A stretch of 64,000 nt of DNA, taken from NCBI RefSeq assembly GCF_014874095.1, contig NZ_JADBEB010000001.1, positions 8,990,001 through 9,054,000 on the forward strand, in the 5' to 3' direction. Of this stretch, positions 48,955 through 56,939 are shown piece by piece. The notes under the pieces are model-generated. The model made no database searches. It was not told the origin of the DNA and worked only from the letters and a program-made list of their open reading frames with translations. The DNA is from Plantactinospora soyae (GTDB lineage: Bacteria > Actinomycetota > Actinomycetes > Mycobacteriales > Micromonosporaceae). Every line of letters begins with the position of its first letter. The first letter of the stretch is position 1. Both the position numbers and the translations under genes were made by a program.

Positions 48955-50364
48955 TCATGACGTGGTTCCGGCGGTCAGGTTTCCGGTCCCGGTGACCGGC
49001 AACTCGTCCGCGAAGCAGGTGCGGCTGCCGGTGTGGCACGCGGCACCCACCTGGTCCACGCTGACCAGCAGGGCGTCCCCGTCGCAGTCGAGCGCCACGG
49101 CCCGGACGTACTGGTGGTGGCCGGAGGTCTCGCCCTTGACCCAGTATTCCCGGCGGCTGCGGGACCAGTAGGTGGCCCGGCCGGTGCTGAGGGTGCGGTG
49201 CAGCGCCTCGTCGTCCATCCAGGCGACCATCAGCACGTCGCCGGAGTCGTACGCCCGGACCACCGCCGTGACGAGTCCATCGGGGTTGCGGCGTAGTCGC
49301 GCCGCGATCGCCGGATCAAGGGCAGACGGCCGCGCGGGACCGTCCGCCGCCGGTCCGGGCGCGGCCGTCCGGGCCGCCGGGGAGAGATCGGGTACGGGCA
49401 TAGTTCCCGATTGTTTCGCACGCGGGGCCGGAGCCGCCCACCCGTCCCGGATCGAGTGGTCCTCCCGACCCTCCGCCGGGTCCACCGCACCGGCCGCCGA
49501 GCGCCCCTGATCGGCCGCCGGGGACCTGTGTGGGGGCGTCGGGGAGCCCGGATCGGCGTCGGGCCGGCCCGGTCGGGCCAACTGGGCGACGTACCGGTCC
49601 AGCCGGCCGTCCCGGAGGGCGGCGGTCAGTTCCGGGCCGATCAACGGCGCCAGGTCGTCGGCGTACGGGCCGGCCAGGGCCACGGCTCCGGCCACCAGCC
49701 GGCCGGCGGCGGCATGCAGTCGGGGCAGGCTGTCGGTGCGCAGCCCGAGACAGCTCACCATGTCGTCGCGGTAGCCGGCGGGCGCGACCGGCAGGTCGAG
49801 CGCGGCGCTCAGCGCGGCCCGCCGGCTCGGGACCGTGACCGACGGGTTCGCCAGCCGGATGATCGAGGGACAGCGTCGGGCCAGTTCGGCGGCGGCGAAC
49901 CGGGCGCCGAACTCGTCGCCGGCCGCGCACGCCGCGGTGACCTTGCCGAGGCCGGCGACGACGTTCTCCAGATCCGGGTCGCCCGGACGTTGCCGGATCT
50001 CCGTCAACTCGATCGACTGTCGCCACTCGTCGCTTGCCCAGAGTAACCGGGCGGGCGCGACAACCGGCAGCCCGAAGGACCAGTCGGCGGGCTGATCGAG
50101 TCGGGCGAGCCAGGATCGGACGTCCCGGACGGCGACCGAGAGGTGCGTCAGCCGCTCACCGGTCTCGGCCAGATAGGCCGGGTACGCGACGTACGGCCCA
50201 CCGCTGACCAGGACATCGATGTCCACATCGCTGTACGCCGTGGCGGCGCCCCGGGCATGACTGCCGCGTAGCAGTACGCCGACGACGGGCGGGCCCGGCG
50301 CTCGGCGCAGCCGATCCGTCCAGTCGTCGAGGAACCCGAGTTGCAGTAACGGACCGTGACCCAC
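48955..50364 (-). CDS. hisI: Nucleotidyltransferase-HisI fusion ORF (phosphoribosyl-AMP cyclohydrolase)
   Basis: One open frame of 469 residues. Residues 1-270 resemble a minimal nucleotidyltransferase ([20 protein letters not shown] then VDIDVLVSG, the GS...DxD pattern). A Pro/Ala-rich linker of about 55 residues follows. The last 130 residues are HisI, which opens the ring of PR-AMP in histidine synthesis: [50 protein letters not shown] and [10 protein letters not shown]. An internal ATG at 49401 would give a normal 148-residue HisI, but no stop codon ends the first domain before it. HisI function is sure; the fusion is not. Confidence 0.8.
   Translation of the reverse strand: MGHGPLLQLGFLDDWTDRLRRAPGPPVVGVLLRGSHARGAATAYSDVDIDVLVSGGPYVAYPAYLAETGERLTHLSVAVRDVRSWLARLDQPADWSFGLPVVAPARLLWASDEWRQSIELTEIRQRPGDPDLENVVAGLGKVTAACAAGDEFGARFAAAELARRCPSIIRLANPSVTVPSRRAALSAALDLPVAPAGYRDDMVSCLGLRTDSLPRLHAAAGRLVAGAVALAGPYADDLAPLIGPELTAALRDGRLDRYVAQLARPGRPDADPGSPTPPHRSPAADQGRSAAGAVDPAEGREDHSIRDGWAAPAPRAKQSGTMPVPDLSPAARTAAPGPAADGPARPSALDPAIAARLRRNPDGLVTAVVRAYDSGDVLMVAWMDDEALHRTLSTGRATYWSRSRREYWVKGETSGHHQYVRAVALDCDGDALLVSVDQVGAACHTGSRTCFADELPVTGTGNLTAGTTS
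49379..49401 (-). promoter_or_regulatory. Possible independent hisI start
   Basis: ATG 49401 begins [13 protein letters not shown], the usual distance before the HisI domain. On the coding strand it is preceded by AAACAATCGGGAACT, an AT-richer stretch with weak Shine-Dalgarno GGGAA. If used, HisI would be made as a free enzyme as well as, or instead of, the fusion. Confidence 0.45.
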
Positions 50365-50433
50365 GGCGCCATCGTGCCGTAGGTGCGATCATGACGCAAC
50401 GCCCGATCACGCGTCGACTGGGCGTTTCGCGCG

Positions 50434-51435
50434 CTATTTACCCAAGAATCCCATTGCCCGCTCGGGATATCGTTCTCCGGCCGCCGCTCCGGGCGGTACC
50501 GCCGCCGAGAGTCGGGCCACCTGCTCGCCGGTGAGCCGCAGGTCGTCGGCGGCCGCGTTCTCCTCCAGGTACCGCACCCGCTTGGTGCCGGGGATCGGCA
50601 GGACGTCCTCGCCCTGGGCGAGTAGCCAGGCCAGCGCCGCCTGTGCCGGCGTACAGCCGATCTCGGCGGCGACCTCGCGGACCCGGGCCACCAGGTCGAG
50701 GTTGGTGTCGAGGTTCTCCTGCGCGAACCGGGGCGCCCCGGACCGGAAGTCGTCCGCGCCGAGTTGCTCCCGACTGCTGATCGTCCCGGTGAGCAGCCCC
50801 CGGCCCACCGGCGAGTACGCCACCAGCGCCACTCCGAGGTCCCGGCAGGTCGCCAGCATCTCCTGCTCGACATCCCGGGTGAAGAGCGAGTACTCCATCT
50901 GCACCGCCGCCACCGGATGTACGGCGTGCGCCGCCCGCAGGGTCGCCGGGCTCACCTCGGAGAGCCCGATGAACCGCACCTTGCCGTCCACGACGAGTTC
51001 CGCCAGCGCGGCGACGGTCTCCTCGATCGGCGTCTCCGGGTTGCGTCGGTGCAGGTAGTACAGGTCGATGGTGTCGATGCCGAGCCGGGCCAACGAGGCG
51101 TCGCACGCCTCGCGGGCCCACTGGGCGGTGCTGTCGACGTACGCGCCGGGCGAGGCGGTGGTGCCGGCGTCGCCGGTGAACCGGTTGCCGAACTTCGTCG
51201 CCAGGAACACCTCGTCGCGGCGCTTGCGGACGATCGGGCCGAGCAGTTCCTCGTTCCGCCCCCGTCCGTACATGTCGGCGGTGTCCAGGTGGTTCACGCC
51301 CAGGTCGAGGGCCCGGTTCAGGGTCCGGACCGACTCGGCGTCGTCCCCGGCCCCGTACGCCATGCTCATCCCCATACAACCGAGGCCGATCGCGGAGACC
51401 TCCGGTCCGATCGCACCGACACTGCGCTTTCTCAT
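50434..51435 (-). CDS. Aldo/keto reductase
   Basis: NADPH-dependent reductase of 333 residues from ATG 51435; the frame runs upstream through a tandem repeat and is not coding there. Catalytic tetrad: Asp and Tyr in [17 protein letters not shown], Lys in [11 protein letters not shown], His in [20 protein letters not shown]-binding [15 protein letters not shown] and [16 protein letters not shown] are typical of the AKR13-like group. It runs in the same direction as hisI-trpE, 69 bases upstream, but no functional link is evident. Confidence 0.93.
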   Translation of the reverse strand: MRKRSVGAIGPEVSAIGLGCMGMSMAYGAGDDAESVRTLNRALDLGVNHLDTADMYGRGRNEELLGPIVRKRRDEVFLATKFGNRFTGDAGTTASPGAYVDSTAQWAREACDASLARLGIDTIDLYYLHRRNPETPIEETVAALAELVVDGKVRFIGLSEVSPATLRAAHAVHPVAAVQMEYSLFTRDVEQEMLATCRDLGVALVAYSPVGRGLLTGTISSREQLGADDFRSGAPRFAQENLDTNLDLVARVREVAAEIGCTPAQAALAWLLAQGEDVLPIPGTKRVRYLEENAAADDLRLTGEQVARLSAAVPPGAAAGERYPERAMGFLGK

Positions 51436-51563
51436 CACTCTCGCTCCGTCCGGCCGTACGTCTCGCGCTGATGGTTCGACTGTCTCGGGTTCCGACACTG
51501 CCAGGTTGTGCTCTGGTCCGGCCAGCCGGATCCATACCCGATCGGGGCGCGCGTCGAAACAAC

Positions 51564-51619
51564 GCCGCCCGGTCTTCGCCGCCCGGTCTTCGCCGCCCGG
51601 TCTTCGCCGCCCGGTCTTC
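51564..51619. repeat. 14-bp tandem repeat, four copies
   Basis: GCCGCCCGGTCTTC repeats exactly four times with a partial fifth. It lies in the divergent region between the aldo/keto reductase and the ABC genes, so it may displace promoter elements. Confidence 0.92.
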
Positions 51620-51667
51620 GCCGCCGGAAAGTCGACAGTCGGCGGCCGATTGCCGGCGGCCAAGATT

Positions 51668-51697
51668 TCAACTAGCGTTGATTTCAACAGTTGTTGA
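51668..51697. promoter_or_regulatory. Paired TetR-type operators
   Basis: Two palindromes of form TCAAC-N4-GTTGA: TCAACTAGCGTTGA (51668-51681) and TCAACAGTTGTTGA (51684-51697), 16 bp apart, in an AT-rich patch 20 bases before the ABC start. The TetR gene at 53360 in the same unit is the likely binder, giving autoregulation. Confidence 0.75.
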
Positions 51698-51716
51698 GTT
51701 TCTGGGAGGAGGGTCC

Positions 51717-52547
51717 ATGGAGACCGCGATCGAGGTCGACGACCTCGTCGTACGGCGTGGCAAGCGGCGGGTCCTGCACGGGATCAGCTGCGTCGTTCCG
51801 CGCGGCAGCGTGACCGGCCTGCTCGGCCCGAGCGGCAGCGGCAAGACCACTCTGCTCCGGGCCGTGGTCGGGGTGCAGATCGTCGGCGGCGGCACGGTCA
51901 CCGTGCTGGGACAGCCGGCGGGCTCACCGGCACTGCGGCACCGGCTCGGCTACCTGACCCAGGCGCCGAGCGTCTACCCCGACCTCACGGTCCGGGAGAA
52001 CGCCCGCTACTTCGCCCGGCTGTACGGCCTCGGCGCCCCGGACGCCGACCGCGCGGTTGTCGACGTCGGCCTGGGCACCGCCGCGACCCAGCTCGTCGGC
52101 ACCCTCTCCGGTGGACAGCGCAGCCGGGCCTCACTCGCCTGCGCCCTGGTCGGCCGCCCCGAACTGCTGATCCTGGACGAGCCGACGGTCGGCCAGGACC
52201 CGGTGCTCCGGGCCGAGCTGTGGGACATGTTCCACAGCATGGCGGCCAGGGGCAGCACCCTGCTGGTCTCCAGCCACGTGATGGACGAGGCGGCCCGCTG
52301 TGATCGACTGCTGCTGATCCGGGAGGGCCGGCTGATCGCCGACGACAGCCCGACGGCGGTCCGGGCGGCGGCCGGCACCGACGACCTGGAGGAGGCGTTC
52401 CTGCGCCTGATCAAAGCGAGCGCGGGAAGCACGGCGAGCGCGGGAAGCACGGAAAGCACGGCGAGCACGGGGAGCACGGAGAGCGCGGGAAGCACGGGGA
52501 ACCCGGAGAGCAGCACCCGGACGAGCGAAGGGACGGGCGCACGATGA
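51717..52547 (+). CDS. ABC-2 exporter ATP-binding protein
   Basis: 276 residues from ATG 51717 (GGGAGGAGGG just upstream). Walker [17 protein letters not shown], signature [15 protein letters not shown], Walker [14 protein letters not shown] and H-loop [13 protein letters not shown] are complete. The last 45 residues are a low-complexity Ser/Gly/Thr/Glu tail encoded by 9-bp repeats (about 52416-52500). It overlaps the permease start (ATGA). Likely drug or lipid export under control of the downstream TetR. Confidence 0.9.
   Translation: METAIEVDDLVVRRGKRRVLHGISCVVPRGSVTGLLGPSGSGKTTLLRAVVGVQIVGGGTVTVLGQPAGSPALRHRLGYLTQAPSVYPDLTVRENARYFARLYGLGAPDADRAVVDVGLGTAATQLVGTLSGGQRSRASLACALVGRPELLILDEPTVGQDPVLRAELWDMFHSMAARGSTLLVSSHVMDEAARCDRLLLIREGRLIADDSPTAVRAAAGTDDLEEAFLRLIKASAGSTASAGSTESTASTGSTESAGSTGNPESSTRTSEGTGAR
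52416..52500 (+). repeat. 9-bp repeat array in the ABC ATPase tail
   Basis: Repeated units such as GGAAGCACG and GCGAGCGCG encode (Ala/Gly/Glu)-Ser-(Thr/Ala) tripeptides: [20 protein letters not shown]. The length is likely to vary between strains. Confidence 0.8.
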
Positions 52548-53299
52548 GTCTCCGGATCCTGGCCGCCACCACCGGCCGCATCCTGCGTCAACTGCGCCAC
52601 GACCGGCGGACGATCGCGATGCTGATGGCGGTGCCGACCCTGCTGCTGACGTTGCTCTACTTCATGTTCGCCGACCAGCCCACGCCGCCCGGCCAGCCCA
52701 GCACCTTCGACCGGATCGCGCTGGTGATGCTGGGTGTCTTCCCGTTCGTCATCATGTTCCTGGTGACCAGCATCGCGATGCTCCGCGAGCGCACCTCCGG
52801 GACGCTGGAACGGCTGCTGACCACCCCGCTGGGCAAGCTCGACCTGCTCTTCGGGTACGGCCTGGCGTTCGGGCTGGCCGCCGCGGTGCAGGCGAGCGTG
52901 GCGGCCGGGGTGGCGTACTGGCTGTTCGACCTGGGTACGGCCGGCAACGGCGGGCTGGTGGTGCTGATCGCGGTGGTCAACGCCGTACTGGGAGTCGCGC
53001 TCGGGTTGCTCTGCAGCGCCTTCGCGCAGACCGAGTTCCAGGCCGTACAGTTCATGCCGGTCGTGGTGATCCCGCAGATCCTGCTCTGCGGTCTGTTCGT
53101 CGACCGCGATCAGATGGCCGGCTGGTTGGGGGCGGTCAGCGACGTGCTGCCGCTGTCGTACGCGGTCGAGGCGCTGCAACAGGTCGGCGCGCACACCGAG
53201 CCGACCGGCACGATGTGGCGCGATCTGGTGGTGGTCGCCGCAGCGGTGGTCGTCGCCCTGATCCTCGCGGCGGCGACGTTGCGGCGGCGTACCGGCTGA
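52544..53299 (+). CDS. ABC-2 exporter permease
   Basis: 251 residues with six hydrophobic helices: [96 protein letters not shown] and [19 protein letters not shown]. The ABC-2 signature region [20 protein letters not shown] sits after helix 2. It partners the ATPase encoded just upstream. Confidence 0.9.
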   Translation: MSLRILAATTGRILRQLRHDRRTIAMLMAVPTLLLTLLYFMFADQPTPPGQPSTFDRIALVMLGVFPFVIMFLVTSIAMLRERTSGTLERLLTTPLGKLDLLFGYGLAFGLAAAVQASVAAGVAYWLFDLGTAGNGGLVVLIAVVNAVLGVALGLLCSAFAQTEFQAVQFMPVVVIPQILLCGLFVDRDQMAGWLGAVSDVLPLSYAVEALQQVGAHTEPTGTMWRDLVVVAAAVVVALILAAATLRRRTG

Positions 53300-53359
53300 C
53301 GAACCGGTGCCGGTCGGGGTGCCCGACCGGCACCGGACGGAACGAGCACGAGGACGGCG

Positions 53360-54019
53360 ATGGCACGACGCAGTGGGCGGCGCCCGGGCAACCCCGACAC
53401 CCGGGAGGCGATCCTCACGGCCGCCCGGGACGTGTTCGCCGAGCGCGGCTTCGACGGCGCCTCGATCCGGGCCATCGCCACCGGCGCCGGTGTCGATCCC
53501 GCGCTGGTCCACCACTATTTCGGCACGAAGGACCAGCTCTTCGTGGCCACGATCAACATCCCGTTCGACCCCCAGGAGATACTGCCGCAGATCGCCGCCG
53601 GCGGCCTGGACGGCGTCGGCGAGCGACTGGTCCGGACCTTCCTGAGGATCTGGGACTCCCCGGCCGGCACGGCCGGGGCCGCGTTGTTCCGCTCGGCGAT
53701 GAACAACGAGTGGACCGCCAAACTGCTCCGGGAGTTCCTGGTCACCCAGGTGCTGCGCCGGGCGACCGGCCTGCTCGAGATCGATCCGGCGCAGGCACCC
53801 CTGCGCTCGTCGCTGGTCGCCTCCCAGATGGCCGGCCTGGTGATGGTCCGATACATCCTGCGGATGGAGCCGCTCGCCTCGGCGTCTCCGGACGTGGTGG
53901 TCGCGGCCGTCGGGCCGACCGTGCAGCGTTACCTGGCCGGCGACCTGACCGGCCTCACCGAACCAGCCTCGCCCGGCACCGATACGGCTGCGCCCGGCAC
54001 CGGCCCAGCCTCGCCCTGA
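53360..54019 (+). CDS. TetR-family regulator of the ABC-2 exporter
   Basis: 219 residues. Helix-turn-helix: DTREAILTAARDVFAERGFD, GASIRAIATGAGVDPALVHH and YFGTKDQLFVATI. The all-helical C-terminal domain ends in a Pro/Ala/Thr tail encoded by a short repeat that continues past the stop. It is the third gene of the exporter unit and presumably binds the two operators before the first gene. Confidence 0.92.
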   Translation: MARRSGRRPGNPDTREAILTAARDVFAERGFDGASIRAIATGAGVDPALVHHYFGTKDQLFVATINIPFDPQEILPQIAAGGLDGVGERLVRTFLRIWDSPAGTAGAALFRSAMNNEWTAKLLREFLVTQVLRRATGLLEIDPAQAPLRSSLVASQMAGLVMVRYILRMEPLASASPDVVVAAVGPTVQRYLAGDLTGLTEPASPGTDTAAPGTGPASP

Positions 54020-54134
54020 CCCAGCCTCGCCCTGACCCGGCCTCACCCCGCACCGATACGGCCTCGCACCGAACCGGGATGCCGGAGCAGCCGAACGGCG
54101 GGTAGGGGTCGGGCCGCCGGCCGGGACCGGGCGG

Positions 54135-54947
54135 TCAGCCCCGGCTGCGGCCCTGGTCGGGCAGCACCGAGGGGGACCAGTCCTGGTCGACCCGGTCGGT
54201 CTGCCGTCGACGCCGGCAGAGCACCGGATGCAGCAGCTCCGCCAGCTCCGCCTGGCCGGACATCGGCCGGGGAAAGGCGAGCCGGGCCCGGTACCGGGCG
54301 CCACCCGGACCGAGCGCCACCACCAGGCCGTACCGGTCGAGCCGGACCACCTGCGGCGGCGGCTCGTCCGGACCCGCCGCCGGTACGACGCCGCCGAGCT
54401 GACGCCGGATGAACGCGGCGACCTCGCTGCCGTGGTGGTCCGTGAGGTCGGCGAGCAGTTCCCGTTCGATCGGGTGCAGCGGGTCGGGCTCGGCCGCGGC
54501 GTACTCCGCGGGTTCCACATCGATCACCGTGCCGCCGCGTTCGAGCCGGACCTCCACCGGCTCGAAGCGGTGCAGCGTGAAGCGCCGCCCGACGTCGAGC
54601 AGGTCTCCGGTCGGCACCACCTCGGCGAAGTCGACGGCCGCCTGGCGGGCGGCGGGGCCGTCCAGCGGCTCCGCCCAGCCGCTGACCCAGAGCCGGCCGA
54701 GTGCGGGTGCCCCGGCGGCCGGTGGCAGGTCCCGCACGTCGAGCACCAGCGCCCGGCCCCGGGTACCCGGCTCGGGCCGCAACGCCGCCGCCAGGTCGCT
54801 GACGATCGAGACGAGCAGGAGGATCCGGCCGGACGGGTCGGTGGCGTGCCGGACCTCGTGCGGCCCGGGTCGGTACGCGACCTGGGCGGTGCCGGCGAGC
54901 CGGCCGGCGGCCAGCGTACGGGCCACCTCCGCGGGGCTGGGCTGCAT
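54135..54947 (-). CDS. DUF2470-domain protein (heme/iron utilisation-like)
   Basis: 270 residues from ATG 54947, with GGAGG eight bases upstream. The N-terminal half resembles the split-barrel FMN/heme-binding fold (RILLLVSIVSDLAAALRPE, GRLWVSGWAEPLDG). The C-terminal half is a DUF2470-like domain (IERELLADLTDHHGSEVAAF, VVRLDRYGLVVALGPGGARY then RARLAFPRPM). Related proteins in the HugZ group degrade or handle heme. The 35-bp palindrome upstream would fit control by iron through a DtxR/IdeR repressor. Confidence 0.82.
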   Translation of the reverse strand: MQPSPAEVARTLAAGRLAGTAQVAYRPGPHEVRHATDPSGRILLLVSIVSDLAAALRPEPGTRGRALVLDVRDLPPAAGAPALGRLWVSGWAEPLDGPAARQAAVDFAEVVPTGDLLDVGRRFTLHRFEPVEVRLERGGTVIDVEPAEYAAAEPDPLHPIERELLADLTDHHGSEVAAFIRRQLGGVVPAAGPDEPPPQVVRLDRYGLVVALGPGGARYRARLAFPRPMSGQAELAELLHPVLCRRRRQTDRVDQDWSPSVLPDQGRSRG

Positions 54948-54965
54948 GACGGGAACCTCCAGCAC

Positions 54966-55000
54966 AAGTTAGCCTTCCCTTAGTAAGGGGAGGCTAACTT
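54966..55000. promoter_or_regulatory. 35-bp palindrome, candidate iron box or response-regulator site
   Basis: AAGTTAGCCTTCCCTTA, one G, then TAAGGGGAGGCTAACTT: 17-bp arms with a single mismatch, 19 bases before the DUF2470 start. GTTAGCCT matches half of the DtxR/IdeR consensus (TTAGGTTAGSCTAACCTAA). The left arm also matches GTTAACCTTCCCTTAG at the two-component locus at 60.5 kb. It could double as a terminator for the ABC genes converging from the right. Confidence 0.7.
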
Positions 55001-55087
55001 ATCAGCGGAGTCCCGTCCATCTGCCCAGCGGATTCGCTCCGGTCACCGTCAGGTCGCTCCGGTCACCGAACGCGTCTGCTCCAACTC

Positions 55088-56878
55088 CTACCGGGTCTGC
55101 TCCAACCAGGACGCGAAGAGCAGGGCGTAGACCGACTCCGGATCGTTGACCAGTTCCTCGTGCGGGCCACGCTGCACGATCCGGCCCCGGTCCACCACGA
55201 TCACCTCGTCGGCGGCCTGTGCGGTGGAGAGCCGGTGCGCGATGGCGACCGTGGTCCGGCCCCGGGTCACCGCGTCGAGGGTGCGTTGCAGCCGTACCTC
55301 GGTCGCCGGGTCGACGGCGCTGGTCGCCTCGTCCAGCACCAGCAGGTCCGGGTCGGCGACGTACGCCCGGGCGAGCGCGACCAGCTGCCGTTCGCCCACG
55401 CTGAGCGCCTCGCCACGCTCCCCGACCGGGGTGGCCAGGCCGGCCGGCAGCCCGTCCACCCAGTCGCCGAGCCCGAGCTCGACGAAGGCGGTCGCCAACT
55501 CCTCGTCGGTCAGCTCCGGACGACCGAACCGGACGTTCTCCGCCACGCTGGAGTCGAACAGGAAGCCGTCCTGCGGCACCATCACCACCCGGGAGCGGAG
55601 CGAGCCGAACCGCACCTGGTCCAGCGGCACCCCGGAGAGCAGGACCGCCCCCTCGGACGGATCCATCAGCCGGGTGAGCAGCTTCGCGAAGGTGGTCTTG
55701 CCGCTGCCGGTCTCGCCCACCACCGCGACCCGGGTCTTGGCCGGAATGTCCACGTTGACGTCGACGAGCACCGGAGGGCCGCCGGGATAGGAGAAGGTGA
55801 CCTCGGAGAAGCGCAGGTCGATCGGCCCGGCCGGCAGGTCGACCCCGCGCTCCCCCGGGTCCGCCACGTCCGGCGTCATGTCCAGTACGTCGAGCACCCG
55901 CCGCCACCCCGCGACCGCGTTCTGCGCCTCGTTCAGCACCTCGGTGGCGATCTGGACCGGCTGGATGAACATCGTGACCAGGAACAGGAATGCGGTCAGC
56001 TCGCCGATTCCCAGGGTCCCGTCGACGCCGAGCTTGACGCCGAGCACCACCACGCCGGCGAGCGCCAGCCCGGCGGCGATCTCCCCGGTCGAGAAGCTGA
56101 TCACGCTGGTCCGGATCGCCCGTTGCTGGGCCCGGCGCTGCGCGTCGATCGTCTCGTCCAACCGGGCGGCGGTACGCCCCGACACCCCGTACGCCCGGAT
56201 CACCGGCGCGCCGACCACGGTCTCCGAGACGGCGGCGAGCATCGCGCCCAGCCGTACCCGGACCACGCCGTAGGCGGTGGCGAGGCGCTTCTGGAAGACC
56301 CGGATCACCGCCACGGCGGGTACGAACGCGGCGAAGACCACCAGGGTCAGCTGCCAGGAGTAGACCGCCATCACGACGGTCGTGACCACCACCTGACCGA
56401 GGTTGATCAACAGGATCACCCCGCCCCACTGGAGGAACTGGGTGATCTGGTCGACGTCGCTGGTGACCCGGGAGACGAGCGAACCGCGCCGCTCCGCCTG
56501 CTGGTGCAGCGTCGACAGGTCGTGCACGTGCCGGAAGGCGCGGATCCGTACCCCGGCCAGCGCCGTCTCGCTGACCGTGAACAACCGCCGCATCATCAGG
56601 TAGCCACACACGGTGGTCACCACCAGGACGGCGGCGGTGGCCGCCACCACGATCCCGACCACGCCCAGGTCCGGACCGCCGGGGGCCCGCAGGCCACGGT
56701 CGATGCCCTGCTGGATCGCCACCGGTACGGCGGCCCGACCGATCATCGCGACCAGGGCCAGCCCGAGCGTGCCGGCCAGCCCGGTACGCAACTCCGGGGA
56801 GAGCGCCAGTCCTCGGCGCAGGGTCTGCCAGGTCGTCTCCGTCCGTTCCGAGATCGCCTCGTTCGCGGTCGTGGTCAT
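55088..56878 (-). CDS. Heterodimeric ABC exporter, subunit with the intact Walker/H-loop site
   Basis: 596 residues: six-helix type I exporter domain, then an NBD. Walker A VGETGSGKTTFAKLLT, Walker B LLVLDEATSAVDPATE with catalytic Glu, and H-loop VAIAHRLSTA are consensus. The signature is LSVGERQLVALARA, not LSGGQ, so its partner's ATP site is degenerate. ATG 56878, 61 bases after the upstream subunit. Probably exports a lipid, peptide or drug. Confidence 0.92.
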   Translation of the reverse strand: MTTTANEAISERTETTWQTLRRGLALSPELRTGLAGTLGLALVAMIGRAAVPVAIQQGIDRGLRAPGGPDLGVVGIVVAATAAVLVVTTVCGYLMMRRLFTVSETALAGVRIRAFRHVHDLSTLHQQAERRGSLVSRVTSDVDQITQFLQWGGVILLINLGQVVVTTVVMAVYSWQLTLVVFAAFVPAVAVIRVFQKRLATAYGVVRVRLGAMLAAVSETVVGAPVIRAYGVSGRTAARLDETIDAQRRAQQRAIRTSVISFSTGEIAAGLALAGVVVLGVKLGVDGTLGIGELTAFLFLVTMFIQPVQIATEVLNEAQNAVAGWRRVLDVLDMTPDVADPGERGVDLPAGPIDLRFSEVTFSYPGGPPVLVDVNVDIPAKTRVAVVGETGSGKTTFAKLLTRLMDPSEGAVLLSGVPLDQVRFGSLRSRVVMVPQDGFLFDSSVAENVRFGRPELTDEELATAFVELGLGDWVDGLPAGLATPVGERGEALSVGERQLVALARAYVADPDLLVLDEATSAVDPATEVRLQRTLDAVTRGRTTVAIAHRLSTAQAADEVIVVDRGRIVQRGPHEELVNDPESVYALLFASWLEQTR

Positions 56879-56939
56879 GCCGTCCCCCCGCTGCGCTCGG
56901 CGCCGTCCTGACTGCTGCCCCTGAACCGGTCGGTCCCGC

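Noticed and set aside
49402-50364. Separate nucleotidyltransferase gene
   Set aside because: There is no stop codon before hisI in this frame, so a separate gene cannot be drawn without assuming an error.
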